Shown here piece after piece: positions 7,894-14,043 of a stretch of DNA of 15,729 nucleotides (within the stretch, counting starts at the first letter, position 1; each line of letters begins with the position of its first letter). This stretch comes from Betaproteobacteria bacterium UBA5582 (lineage in GTDB: Bacteria; Pseudomonadota; Gammaproteobacteria; Burkholderiales; Rhodocyclaceae), in the NCBI GenBank assembly GCA_002425245.1, contig DILW01000147.1:1-15729 (forward strand). Reading direction: 5' to 3'. The notes under the pieces are model-generated. The model saw only the letters and a program-made list of their open reading frames with translations, ran no database searches and was not told the origin of the DNA. A program made the translations under genes and the position numbers.

Positions 7894-8199
7894 TCAGCCG
7901 GCTTCGTGGGCCGGGATGACCAACGGGTCGCCGAACTCGGCGGCCATGTTGCAGAAATCGATGAGCGAACTGACGGCCTGGCTGTGGGCGACGATGCGCA
8001 CCCGTTTGCCGGCCCGCTGCGCTTCCTTCTTCAGCAGGACCAGCAGCTGCAAGCCGGCGGCATCCATCTCGGCGACCTGCGACAGGTTCAGTTCAAGTTC
8101 GTCGGTGACCGCCAGGGCGTCGAGCAGCTGCTGCTTGAGGTCAAGCGCATGGTAGATGGTCAGCGGCAGGCTGACGACGAGGGGGGGCTGGGCAGACAT
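7894..8199 (-). CDS. STAS-domain protein lacking the phosphorylatable serine
   Basis: 101-aa single STAS domain, the fold of anti-anti-sigma factors such as SpoIIAA. It has the strand LELNLSQVAEMDAAGLQLL followed by the long helix LLKKEAQRAGKRVRIV. In phospho-regulated STAS proteins the position after Asp is Ser or Thr (DSSG or DTAG); here it is Ala (MDAAG), so classical switch-kinase control is unlikely. The ATG at 8199 is chosen because GGGAGG sits at ideal spacing; an in-frame ATG at 8223 would overlap receptor 2 and lacks such a site. It lies 10 bases after receptor 2 and 16 bases before cheA. This suggests a structural or docking role in the array, but the partner is unknown. Confidence 0.88.
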   Translation of the reverse strand: MSAQPPLVVSLPLTIYHALDLKQQLLDALAVTDELELNLSQVAEMDAAGLQLLVLLKKEAQRAGKRVRIVAHSQAVSSLIDFCNMAAEFGDPLVIPAHEAG

Positions 8200-8209
8200 C
8201 GGATCCTCC

Positions 8210-9466
8210 CTAGAACAGTTCAATGCGCGAACTGGCCGGCGCGGCGCTGGCCGTTTCCTGCTTCAGCACGCTCTGATGCGTACTGCGCTGGCTTTCCATC
8301 ACATAGCGGCTGTACAGGGCCTGCAGGTGCTGGGCGATCGGTTCGTACTTGAAGGCCGGGTCGTCGAAGGCATGCAGACGTTCGGCCAGCAGGCTGGCGT
8401 GGCCGTCGAGGCGAGTCAGCGCCTGCATCACCTGCTCGATCTGCTGCCGGCTGACGTCCTGGAACTGGACGCTGGCCTGCGCTTCCATGAACATCGCCGC
8501 CAGTTGCCGGCTGCTGTCGCGGATCTGCCCCAGCACGTCGGACTCGTGCCGCATCAGTTCCTCGTAGCTGTGGCCGAGCGCACTCAGTTGAGTGGAGAAG
8601 AAGTTGAGCAACTCCTTTTCCTGAGAAAGATTGACGTTGGACAGCTTGTCCTGGAACTGCACCTCGATACTCTCGGCAACGGCAGCGATGCCGCGGCTGA
8701 TCTTGACCACCGCCGCCTCGGTCTCGCCCGACAGCTTGCGCACCTCGTCGGCGACCACGGCAAAACCACGTCCGGCCTCGCCAGCACGCGCCGCCTCGAT
8801 GGCGGCGTTGAGGGCAAGCAGATTGGTCTGCCCGGCGACATGCTTGATCAACTGCACCAGCGATTCGAGCGAGCGTGCCTCCTGGACCACCTGCGTCACC
8901 CGCTGCTGATCCTGCTCGGTTTCCTCCAGACGCTGCCGGATGTAACCCTCCATCCGGTGAATGACCTCCTGGTTCTGTTCGATGCGCACCTCGGAATCCT
9001 TCGCCAGTTCGACATTTTCCTGCGTCGTCTGGCTGACGAAACGATCGAGCTTGCTGACCACCTCGTCGATGGTCTGCAACTGACTGACGATGGTGAACGC
9101 CGCCTTCTCGGTGTCATCGACAACCCGTTTGAGTTGCCCGCGAACCACTTCGTTGAAATCGCCGACCTGCTTCAGCTCGCCCGAGACTTCCTCGGCCACC
9201 TGGCGGAAGGTGGTCTCGTGGCTGGCACTGGAATCGGCAAGCCTGCCCAGGCCGAGGGAGTAGTCGCGGAAAAAGGCACGGGAAACGAGGTACTGGGCGA
9301 TGAAGGTGAAATAGACGATGAAGATCGTGCCCAGCGTATCGGGCAATCTGGCCGGCACGAACACGTGATGGAACCAGTTGTGCAGGACGTAGACGGTACC
9401 GCCTGCCCCCACCGCGACCAGGGTGGCAACCAGCAAGGCACGCCACATGAGGGTTGACTGGTTCAT
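8210..9466 (-). CDS. Methyl-accepting chemotaxis-type receptor 2 without sensor domain, CheZ-like tail motif
   Basis: 418-aa receptor-like protein. Two hydrophobic segments at about 8-28 and 43-63 are separated by only about 14 residues, so there is no periplasmic ligand domain. No HAMP is obvious. A coiled-coil region leads to the conserved hairpin NLLALNAAIEAARAG (215-229) and GRGFAVVADEVRKLS, the CheA/CheW-contacting tip. After the hairpin the sequence departs from ordinary receptors. It has VQFQD twice (269-273 and 333-337), the second inside FQDVSRQQIEQV, which resembles the CheZ catalytic helix with its Asp-xxx-Gln. The last residues are SSRIELF, shared in part with CheD1. The ATG overlaps the cheY stop by one base (TGATG). 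It may sense membrane or cytoplasmic signals, or act as a regulator of CheY-P. Confidence 0.9.
   Translation of the reverse strand: MNQSTLMWRALLVATLVAVGAGGTVYVLHNWFHHVFVPARLPDTLGTIFIVYFTFIAQYLVSRAFFRDYSLGLGRLADSSASHETTFRQVAEEVSGELKQVGDFNEVVRGQLKRVVDDTEKAAFTIVSQLQTIDEVVSKLDRFVSQTTQENVELAKDSEVRIEQNQEVIHRMEGYIRQRLEETEQDQQRVTQVVQEARSLESLVQLIKHVAGQTNLLALNAAIEAARAGEAGRGFAVVADEVRKLSGETEAAVVKISRGIAAVAESIEVQFQDKLSNVNLSQEKELLNFFSTQLSALGHSYEELMRHESDVLGQIRDSSRQLAAMFMEAQASVQFQDVSRQQIEQVMQALTRLDGHASLLAERLHAFDDPAFKYEPIAQHLQALYSRYVMESQRSTHQSVLKQETASAAPASSRIELF
8444..8464 (-). other. CheZ-like FQDxxxQ motif in receptor 2
   Basis: Residues 335-341 of receptor 2 read FQDVSRQ and are followed by QIEQV. In the CheY-P phosphatase CheZ the catalytic helix contains FQDLTGQVI, where Asp143 and Gln147 act on CheY-P. 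The Asp-to-Gln spacing and the preceding Phe-Gln are the same here. The similarity is directly visible but short; phosphatase activity is inferred. Confidence 0.45.
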
Positions 9467-9831
9467 CAGCGGACGACCAGCTTGATCGTATTGAGCAACT
9501 CGTCAGCCGTCGCCGGCTTGACGATCCACCCTGAGGCCCCGGCCGCCTTCGCCTCCATCTTGCGCGACTGCTGCGACTCGGTGGTCAGGAACAGGATGGG
9601 TACGAACTTGTAAGCCGGCAGCTTGCGCACTTCCTTGATCAGGTCGATGCCGTTCATGCCCGGCATGTTGAGGTCGGTGATCAGGAGGTCGATCTTCATC
9701 CCGCCCTGCAGTTTGCGCAGCGCCTCCTCACCACTTGCTGCTTTCTCGGTGGCGTAGCCAGCCTTGGCGAGAATTCCAGAAATGCTCAACAGAATGGTTG
9801 CCGAATCGTCGACAAGAAAAACGGTTTTCAT
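9466..9831 (-). CDS. cheY: CheY-type single-domain response regulator
   Basis: 121-aa receiver domain with no output domain, the usual diffusible phospho-signal from CheA to a motor or other target. The acidic pair Asp8/Asp9 (LVDDS) binds Mg2+. Asp53 in ITDLNMPGMNG is the phosphoacceptor, Thr83 in FLTTE the switch residue and Lys105 in IVKP the conserved lysine. The usual Tyr of the YVVKP region is Trp102 here. It is the first gene of the operon. Its stop overlaps receptor 2, and the start at 9831 has only a weak purine-rich site after a run of A. Whether it binds FliM or regulates another output cannot be told from the sequence. Confidence 0.96.
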   Translation of the reverse strand: MKTVFLVDDSATILLSISGILAKAGYATEKAASGEEALRKLQGGMKIDLLITDLNMPGMNGIDLIKEVRKLPAYKFVPILFLTTESQQSRKMEAKAAGASGWIVKPATADELLNTIKLVVR

Positions 9832-10192
9832 TTTTTACACAAGCCCCCGCAAGTGGTTCTTCCGGAAATGAAATTCCCCGCACGAACGAATCAGCCGAAG
9901 ACGCTGCCGATCATGCACCGCGTAGCGCAATCCTACGCAAAATCCGGCGTCACAAATATTTGACACTTTTTCTGAATTTCACGAAGCAAAGAAGATGACG
10001 AAAGAATTATCTATCGTCTCGCACCCAGCCACAATAGCATGAAAGAAGCGGGCAAAAGTCGACCGCCCCGACTTTCCATGCGATCGTATCGCATGCTCGC
10101 GCCAACGCAAAAATACCACGTTTGACAAAAGATCGATTGCCCCGCTGACATGGCACGGCGACAATCCCCCTTCCCAAACACTGCAAAGCACC
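9832..10192. promoter_or_regulatory. Divergent intergenic region upstream of the che operon and the thioesterase gene
   Basis: This gap of about 360 bases holds no convincing gene and is richer in A+T than its neighbours. It must contain the promoter of the nine-gene chemotaxis operon (minus) and probably that of the thioesterase gene (plus). A TTGACA hexamer at 10122-10127 could be a plus-strand -35 box, but no good -10 follows. On the minus strand GCCGGATT (around 9943-9950) resembles the -10 of a flagellar sigma-28 promoter, but no matching -35 lies at the right distance. Three inverted repeats are present: 9920-9938, 10055-10075 and 10077-10095. Confidence 0.5.
10055..10095. repeat. Two abutting inverted repeats in the divergent intergenic region
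   Basis: AAAGTCG/CGACTTT (10055-10061 and 10069-10075, 7-base loop) is followed one base later by CATGCGAT/ATCGCATG (10077-10084 and 10088-10095, 3-base centre). Both arms are perfect. Neither is followed by a T tract, so they are not intrinsic terminators. Their position between divergent transcription units suggests operator or regulator-binding sites, or an RNA structure in a leader. No known binding-site family is recognised. Confidence 0.5.
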
Positions 10193-10684
10193 ATGAACCC
10201 CGCCACTCACCTGACACGCCGTTCGCCCGATGAACAACAGCAACTCGAAGCCACCCTGCGTGAGATGTTTGAACACCGTATCAGTTTCAACGAGGTGCTC
10301 GGTCTGAAGGTGGCTTCATTCAACCCGGCGGCGGCCCAACTGAGCTTCGAAATGCGCCCCGAACTGGTCGGCCACTACCTTTACGGCCGCCTGCACGGCG
10401 GCGTGATCGCCGCTGCTCTCGACACCGTTGGCGGTTTTGCCGCAGTGGTTGGCATCGCCGAGAAGTTTTGCGGCGAGACCGCCGAACAGGTGGCACACCG
10501 TTTCGGCCGCATCGGCACCATCGACCTGCGTACCGATTTCCTGCACCCGGGCATCGGCAGGCAGTTCACCGCCACCGGCCGGATCACCCGCCTCGGCGGG
10601 CGTATCGCGTCTATCCAGATGACCCTGGAAAACGAAAGCGGGCTGCTGATCGCGACCGGCAGCGCCGCTTACGTGATCAGTTAA
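10193..10684 (+). CDS. YigI/PaaI-type hotdog-fold acyl-CoA thioesterase
   Basis: 163-aa hotdog-fold protein that probably hydrolyses medium- to long-chain acyl-CoA thioesters in the cytoplasm. It resembles E. coli YigI in order of motifs: MFEHRISFNEVLGL, then the hotdog helix LHGGVIAAALDTVGG (about 66-80), then RFGRIGTIDLRTDFLHPG and QFTATGRI, ending with an ATGSAAYV strand. The LHGG...D pattern is typical of the active-site helix. The ATG at 10193 has no clear ribosome site; a later ATG at 10265 (MFEHR) is the main alternative and would remove 24 residues. The gene is the only plus-strand one between the che operon and norD. Its stop overlaps that of convergent ppk2, so no separate terminator lies between them. 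Confidence 0.88.
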   Translation: MNPATHLTRRSPDEQQQLEATLREMFEHRISFNEVLGLKVASFNPAAAQLSFEMRPELVGHYLYGRLHGGVIAAALDTVGGFAAVVGIAEKFCGETAEQVAHRFGRIGTIDLRTDFLHPGIGRQFTATGRITRLGGRIASIQMTLENESGLLIATGSAAYVIS

Positions 10685-11787
10685 ATCAGTGCCACCGACT
10701 GCTCACCGCGTTCATAGACGACATTGGCCCGGCCGACGATCAGCGGGTCGAGATTACCGATCCGGGCCGTGTCCTTGTTGGCGTAGGGCAGTTTGTGCAG
10801 GACGTAGCGCATAGCATTGAGCCGCGCGCGTTTCTTGCAGTTCGACTTGATCACTGTCCACGGCGCATCGGCGGTATCGGTGTGGAAGAACATCGCTTCC
10901 TTGGCCTTGGTGTAGTCGCCCCATTTATCGAGGGAGGCCATGTCGATCGGCGACAGCTTCCACTGCTTGAGGGGGTGCACCTTGCGCTCGCGGAAGCGGC
11001 GACGCTGCTCTTCCTGGCTGACCGAGAACCAGAACTTGATCAGGTGGGTGCCGTTCCTGACCAGCATGCGCTCGAACTCCGGCGCCTGACGGACGAACTC
11101 GCCGTACTCCTGATCGCTGCAGAAGCCCATGACGCGCTCGACGCCCGCCCGGTTGTACCAGGAGCGGTCGAACAGGACAATCTCGCCGTTGGTCGGCAGG
11201 TGCTGCACGTAGCGCTGGAAGTACCACTGGCCGCGCTCGATCTCGGAGGGCTTTTCCAGCGCGACGACGCGGGCGCCCCGTGGGTTCAGGTGTTCCATGA
11301 AGCGCTTGATGGTTCCGCCCTTGCCGGCCGCGTCGCGGCCTTCGAAGAGGATCACCACCTTCTGCCCGGTTTCCTTGACCCAGGCCTGGAGCTTGAGCAA
11401 CTCGACCTGCAGGCGATACTTCTGCCGCTCGTAGTTGGCCCGCTGCATCAGGTTCTTGTAGGGATAACCGCCTTCGCGCCAATCCTTGGCCAGTTCCTCG
11501 TCGGGATTGACGATACCGTCGTCGACGGTGATGCGCTGCTGCTTGAGCAGGCTCTTGAGCAGTGTCAGCGCTTCCTCGGCCGGCGAATTGGCGAGGATGT
11601 CGCGCATCGCCGCCATCTTGGCTTCCTGGGCGGCATCGACCGCGTTATGCACGGAAAAACCCTCGATGCCTGCCGGCGTCTGCACCGGCGGCACATCCCC
11701 CCGGGCGACCGGACGTTGGCGGGTAACCCGGGTACGCGGAGCTGCTGCGGGCGCAGTCGTATCCGTCTTCTTTTTCGCTGAAACCAT
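10681..11787 (-). CDS. ppk2: Class I polyphosphate kinase 2
   Basis: 368-aa PPK2-family kinase that transfers phosphate between polyphosphate and nucleoside diphosphates (typically polyP plus GDP or ADP giving GTP or ATP). The core is a P-loop domain: Walker A EGRDAAGKGG (149-158), Walker B LFDRSWYNRAGVERVMGF (205-222), and an Arg-rich lid RRRFRERKVHPLKQW (262-276) followed by LSPIDM. Single-domain architecture indicates class I. An N-terminal extension of about 100 residues starts with a basic, Ala/Pro-rich stretch (about 4-30). The ATG at 11787 follows GAGGGG at suitable spacing. It is the last gene of a probable operon with sixA, 56 bases upstream. Polyphosphate storage fits Rhodocyclales lifestyles; that is inference. 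Confidence 0.95.
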   Translation of the reverse strand: MVSAKKKTDTTAPAAAPRTRVTRQRPVARGDVPPVQTPAGIEGFSVHNAVDAAQEAKMAAMRDILANSPAEEALTLLKSLLKQQRITVDDGIVNPDEELAKDWREGGYPYKNLMQRANYERQKYRLQVELLKLQAWVKETGQKVVILFEGRDAAGKGGTIKRFMEHLNPRGARVVALEKPSEIERGQWYFQRYVQHLPTNGEIVLFDRSWYNRAGVERVMGFCSDQEYGEFVRQAPEFERMLVRNGTHLIKFWFSVSQEEQRRRFRERKVHPLKQWKLSPIDMASLDKWGDYTKAKEAMFFHTDTADAPWTVIKSNCKKRARLNAMRYVLHKLPYANKDTARIGNLDPLIVGRANVVYERGEQSVALI

Positions 11788-11843
11788 GAATGCCCCTCGT
11801 TGTGTGCAGAAAGGGCTATTTCACGCCGATGCGCGGCGCTTGT

Positions 11844-12299
11844 CTAGTCCAGCAGTTCCACCGGCATGACGGCGCGCAGTACGGTCTGGGTTTCGCCCTG
11901 GCGCAAGCGGTTGCTCAACCACCAGACCGCCCCCTTCTTGATACTCCAGGGCGCTTCGGCACCGGCGAGGAGAAGCGAAGCCAGGCGACCGAGCGAGGGC
12001 TGGTGACCGACGATCAGCACCGAACCACGGGCATCCGGCCAGCCCGAGGCTGCAATCAACTCGGAAACGCAGGCCTCCGGTCCGATCTTGCGCTGGGTTT
12101 CGAAAGGCAGGCCGAGCGCCTGCGCCGTCTGCTGGGTGCGGATCGCCGGGCTGGCAACGATGCGCAGATCCTTGGGCATGTTCTCGTGTAACCAGGTGGC
12201 CATGCGTCTGGCCTGCTTCTCGCCGCGCTCGGTCAGGCGGCGTTTCATATCGTCCTCGCCGTCCTCGGCTTCGGCATGACGCCACAACAGCAAATCCAT
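11844..12299 (-). CDS. sixA: SixA-type phosphohistidine phosphatase
   Basis: 151-aa minimal histidine-phosphatase-superfamily protein. SixA removes phosphate from phosphohistidine on Hpt or phosphotransferase-system proteins. The catalytic histidine is His8 in LLLWRHAEA, an Arg lies in IVASPAIRTQQTA, and the second histidine is in LIVGHQPSLG. The length matches SixA rather than larger phosphoglycerate mutases. The ATG at 12299 is chosen because GGAGGTGA precedes it at ideal spacing; the in-frame ATG at 12323 lacks such support. Neighbours are a small unknown gene upstream and ppk2 downstream. The target is unknown; the Hpt domain of CheA 4 kb away is one candidate, but nothing in the sequence ties them. 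Confidence 0.92.
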   Translation of the reverse strand: MDLLLWRHAEAEDGEDDMKRRLTERGEKQARRMATWLHENMPKDLRIVASPAIRTQQTAQALGLPFETQRKIGPEACVSELIAASGWPDARGSVLIVGHQPSLGRLASLLLAGAEAPWSIKKGAVWWLSNRLRQGETQTVLRAVMPVELLD

Positions 12300-12328
12300 C
12301 GTCACCTCCGTAAAAGCCGGCATGATGC

Positions 12329-12346
12329 CAGCGTATTGTTACGCTG
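12329..12346. repeat. Inverted repeat upstream of sixA
   Basis: CAGCGTA/TACGCTG (12329-12335 and 12340-12346) is a perfect 7-bp dyad with a TTGT centre, about 30 bases before the sixA start in the 63-base gap after the small unknown gene. No T tract follows on either strand, so it may be an operator or an RNA hairpin affecting sixA translation. The function is not established. Confidence 0.4.
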
Positions 12347-12362
12347 ACATTGCACCGGGCAA

Positions 12363-12572
12363 TCAGGCAAAAAGATCGGGCTGCGGCTCGCGCAGACTAT
12401 CGCGACTGACCGTCAGGCGCACGTTTACACCTTTGCGTCCGATGGCATCGACGACCATACGCCCGCAGCGCGCTTCGGCGACGACGATGACATTGCGCGT
12501 CTGCGCCTTCGTTCTGCCGACGTAGAGGGCCAGATTACCGGGTTGTGGATTCCACTTGAGCATGTGCACCAT
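12363..12572 (-). CDS. Small conserved-looking hypothetical protein
   Basis: 69-aa basic protein that I do not recognise as a named family. It has no membrane segment or signal peptide. Visible pieces are WNPQPGNLALYVGRTKAQTR, then alternating hydrophobic residues (NVIVVAEARCGRMVVDAIG), then VNVRLTVSRDSLREPQPDLF. This pattern of short strands with Gly and Arg suggests a small beta-barrel or SH3-like fold, which is a guess. It lies 23 bases after the HD-GYP-like gene and 63 bases before sixA on the same strand, so it is probably cotranscribed. The start is uncertain: ATG at 12572 or at 12563 (MLKWN). Neither has a strong ribosome site. Confidence 0.65.
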   Translation of the reverse strand: MVHMLKWNPQPGNLALYVGRTKAQTRNVIVVAEARCGRMVVDAIGRKGVNVRLTVSRDSLREPQPDLFA

Positions 12573-12595
12573 CTTACGGGCGAGCTAGCGCGCTG

Positions 12596-13882
12596 TCAGC
12601 AGTTGCCCACAGCGGCCTGGGTCGTGGGGGCATCGTCGAGAACATTGATGACCGCCTGAAAATGGGCAAGCAGTTCCTCGTTGCCCTCGGCTTCGCTGGC
12701 AAGCTGGATATTGCGCGCCAGGTTGCGGGCACGCCAGGTCACCTCGCTCACGATCTGCTGCATCTCCTCACGCAGACCGGGATCTGAAATATCCTCGCCA
12801 GGCAGGGTCGCGGCATCGAGAATGCCGGTGGCTCGCAAGGACATGGCGAAGCTGTCGAGCAAACGGCCGACACGGGTGGCGAGTGCCTGCATGGCACCGG
12901 CAAAACGGTTCAAGGGAACCCTGGCCAGCAGGTCACCGGCCGCCTGGATACGCTCAAGCAGGCGCTGGGCGGCGTCGATTCCCAACGGCGGGAGGCTGGT
13001 CTGGGTACCGAAGGCCACTTTCTGCAAGCCGCGGATCATGACATCGGCGGCGTCGCGGTCGAACTCGTTGGGAACGATGCGCAGGGCCAGCGACACCCGT
13101 TTGCTGCAACTGTCGCCCCGAGCGATCAGGGCCGCCGAGGCATCGGCCACAGCCAGCCACCCGGCCAGCTGGTGCTGTTCGTGGCGAGACAACTGTGCCG
13201 GATAACCGCTACCATCGTGCCGCTCATGATGTTGGCCGACACAGGCCAGCAGGCTTTTGGGCAAAGTGGTCAGATTGCCGATCAGCAACTGGCCGACATG
13301 CGGATGAGTGGCCACGTGCTTCCACTCGCGCGGCGTCAGGTGGCCCTGGCGGCGCAGATACTCGGGGTTGATGTAGATCTCGCCGAGGTCGTGCAGCACC
13401 GAGGCCAGCAGCAACACCTGGGCATCCCCGGCCGGCGCATTCAGCTCGCCGGCGATGCCGGCACACAGGGCGGCGACGATCTGGGTGCTGCGAAAGCTAT
13501 CCGGATTGGCATGCCGGGCACAGGTCAGCAGCATCAGCAGCGGTGGCGGCAAGTGCAAGGCGCGGCCATCGCGCAGGATCTCTCGCGCCGCACGCCCGCC
13601 GGCCACGGCAGCCAAGGCCGGAATCTCGCCGATCAGGTCGATGGCCCCCTGCATCAGTTCACCGATGGTCACCCCCCCCTCAACGGCCAGTGAAGATTCC
13701 AGGGGTGCCCGTAATTTGCGCAGCAACAGCCGGTCCTGCATCGCCCGGGAGATCGTCGCTCCCCGGGCGAGCAATTTCATGCCCTGCTCGTCGTAGATGT
13801 CCTCGGTAGCGACGATCGCGTGGCTCTCGGAAAGATTGAGCAACTTTTCCACGCAATGCCGGTTCGTACTGTAGGTAGCCAT
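12596..13882 (-). CDS. HD-GYP-like domain protein (possible c-di-GMP phosphodiesterase, degenerate)
   Basis: 428-aa cytoplasmic protein with an HD-GYP-type domain in the middle. The HD pair is His164-Asp165 in LHDLGEIYI, then LTPREWKHVATHPHVG with His193 and His195. The signature HHERHDGSGYP follows at 218-228, and Asp247 lies in AVADASA. HD-GYP proteins hydrolyse cyclic di-GMP. Two oddities are visible: the usual HDxGK is HDLGE, and the histidine normally starting the helix about 30 residues upstream appears replaced (RSTQIV, about 131-136). Activity may therefore be altered or lost. The N-terminus (1-110) has no recognised sensor and no receiver domain. The C-terminal third (about 290-428) is helical and unrecognised. 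It is the first gene of the minus-strand operon with sixA and ppk2. Confidence 0.88.
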   Translation of the reverse strand: MATYSTNRHCVEKLLNLSESHAIVATEDIYDEQGMKLLARGATISRAMQDRLLLRKLRAPLESSLAVEGGVTIGELMQGAIDLIGEIPALAAVAGGRAAREILRDGRALHLPPPLLMLLTCARHANPDSFRSTQIVAALCAGIAGELNAPAGDAQVLLLASVLHDLGEIYINPEYLRRQGHLTPREWKHVATHPHVGQLLIGNLTTLPKSLLACVGQHHERHDGSGYPAQLSRHEQHQLAGWLAVADASAALIARGDSCSKRVSLALRIVPNEFDRDAADVMIRGLQKVAFGTQTSLPPLGIDAAQRLLERIQAAGDLLARVPLNRFAGAMQALATRVGRLLDSFAMSLRATGILDAATLPGEDISDPGLREEMQQIVSEVTWRARNLARNIQLASEAEGNEELLAHFQAVINVLDDAPTTQAAVGNC

Positions 13883-13995
13883 CTTCTGCTAACGCTGCCG
13901 GGGATTTTCAATTTTGCCTTTTTACACCTTATGACGAAAAAATGCCAGAAACACACTTTTTCACCAGCCATCCGGGAGAAAGAATCCGCGCGCGC
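13883..13995 (-). promoter_or_regulatory. Upstream region of the HD-GYP/sixA/ppk2 operon
   Basis: AT-richer gap between the HD-GYP-like gene and the tRNA-scar terminator. It must hold the operon promoter if transcription starts here. No convincing -35/-10 pair was found; CATAAGGTG on the minus strand near 13925-13935 is only a weak -10-like sequence. A 13-base stretch, CGGGGATTTTCAA (13899-13911, plus strand), matches 12 of 13 bases of the tRNA-Phe anticodon region at 14076-14088 in the same orientation. Confidence 0.35.
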
Positions 13996-14035
13996 AATGA
14001 AAAACGGCAGCCTTTTCAGGCTACCGTTTTTCATT
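13996..14035. terminator. Bidirectional Rho-independent terminator behind the tRNA-Phe fragment
   Basis: The long stem AATGAAAAACGGCAGCC / GGCTACCGTTTTTCATT (13996-14012 and 14019-14035) has one C-A mismatch and a TTTTCA loop. The A and T tracts make it work on both strands. On the minus strand it lies 9 bases after the CCA end of the tRNA-Phe fragment, exactly where a native tRNA terminator would be. Confidence 0.88.
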
Positions 14036-14043
14036 AAATACTT

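Noticed and set aside
8156..9457. Long plus-strand open frame opposite receptor 2
   Set aside because: It is a composition shadow with a repetitive Leu/His/Asp-rich product and no motifs. The minus strand has the conserved receptor hairpin and coupled start.
9930..9990. Sigma-28 (flagellar) promoter upstream of cheY
   Set aside because: A GCCGGATT resembling the -10 is present, but the -35-like AAAAGTGT lies about 14 bases away instead of 11, and both boxes deviate from consensus.
10468..11781. Long plus-strand open frame opposite ppk2
   Set aside because: It starts inside the thioesterase gene in another frame and has no recognisable domains. PPK2 on the minus strand has all catalytic motifs.
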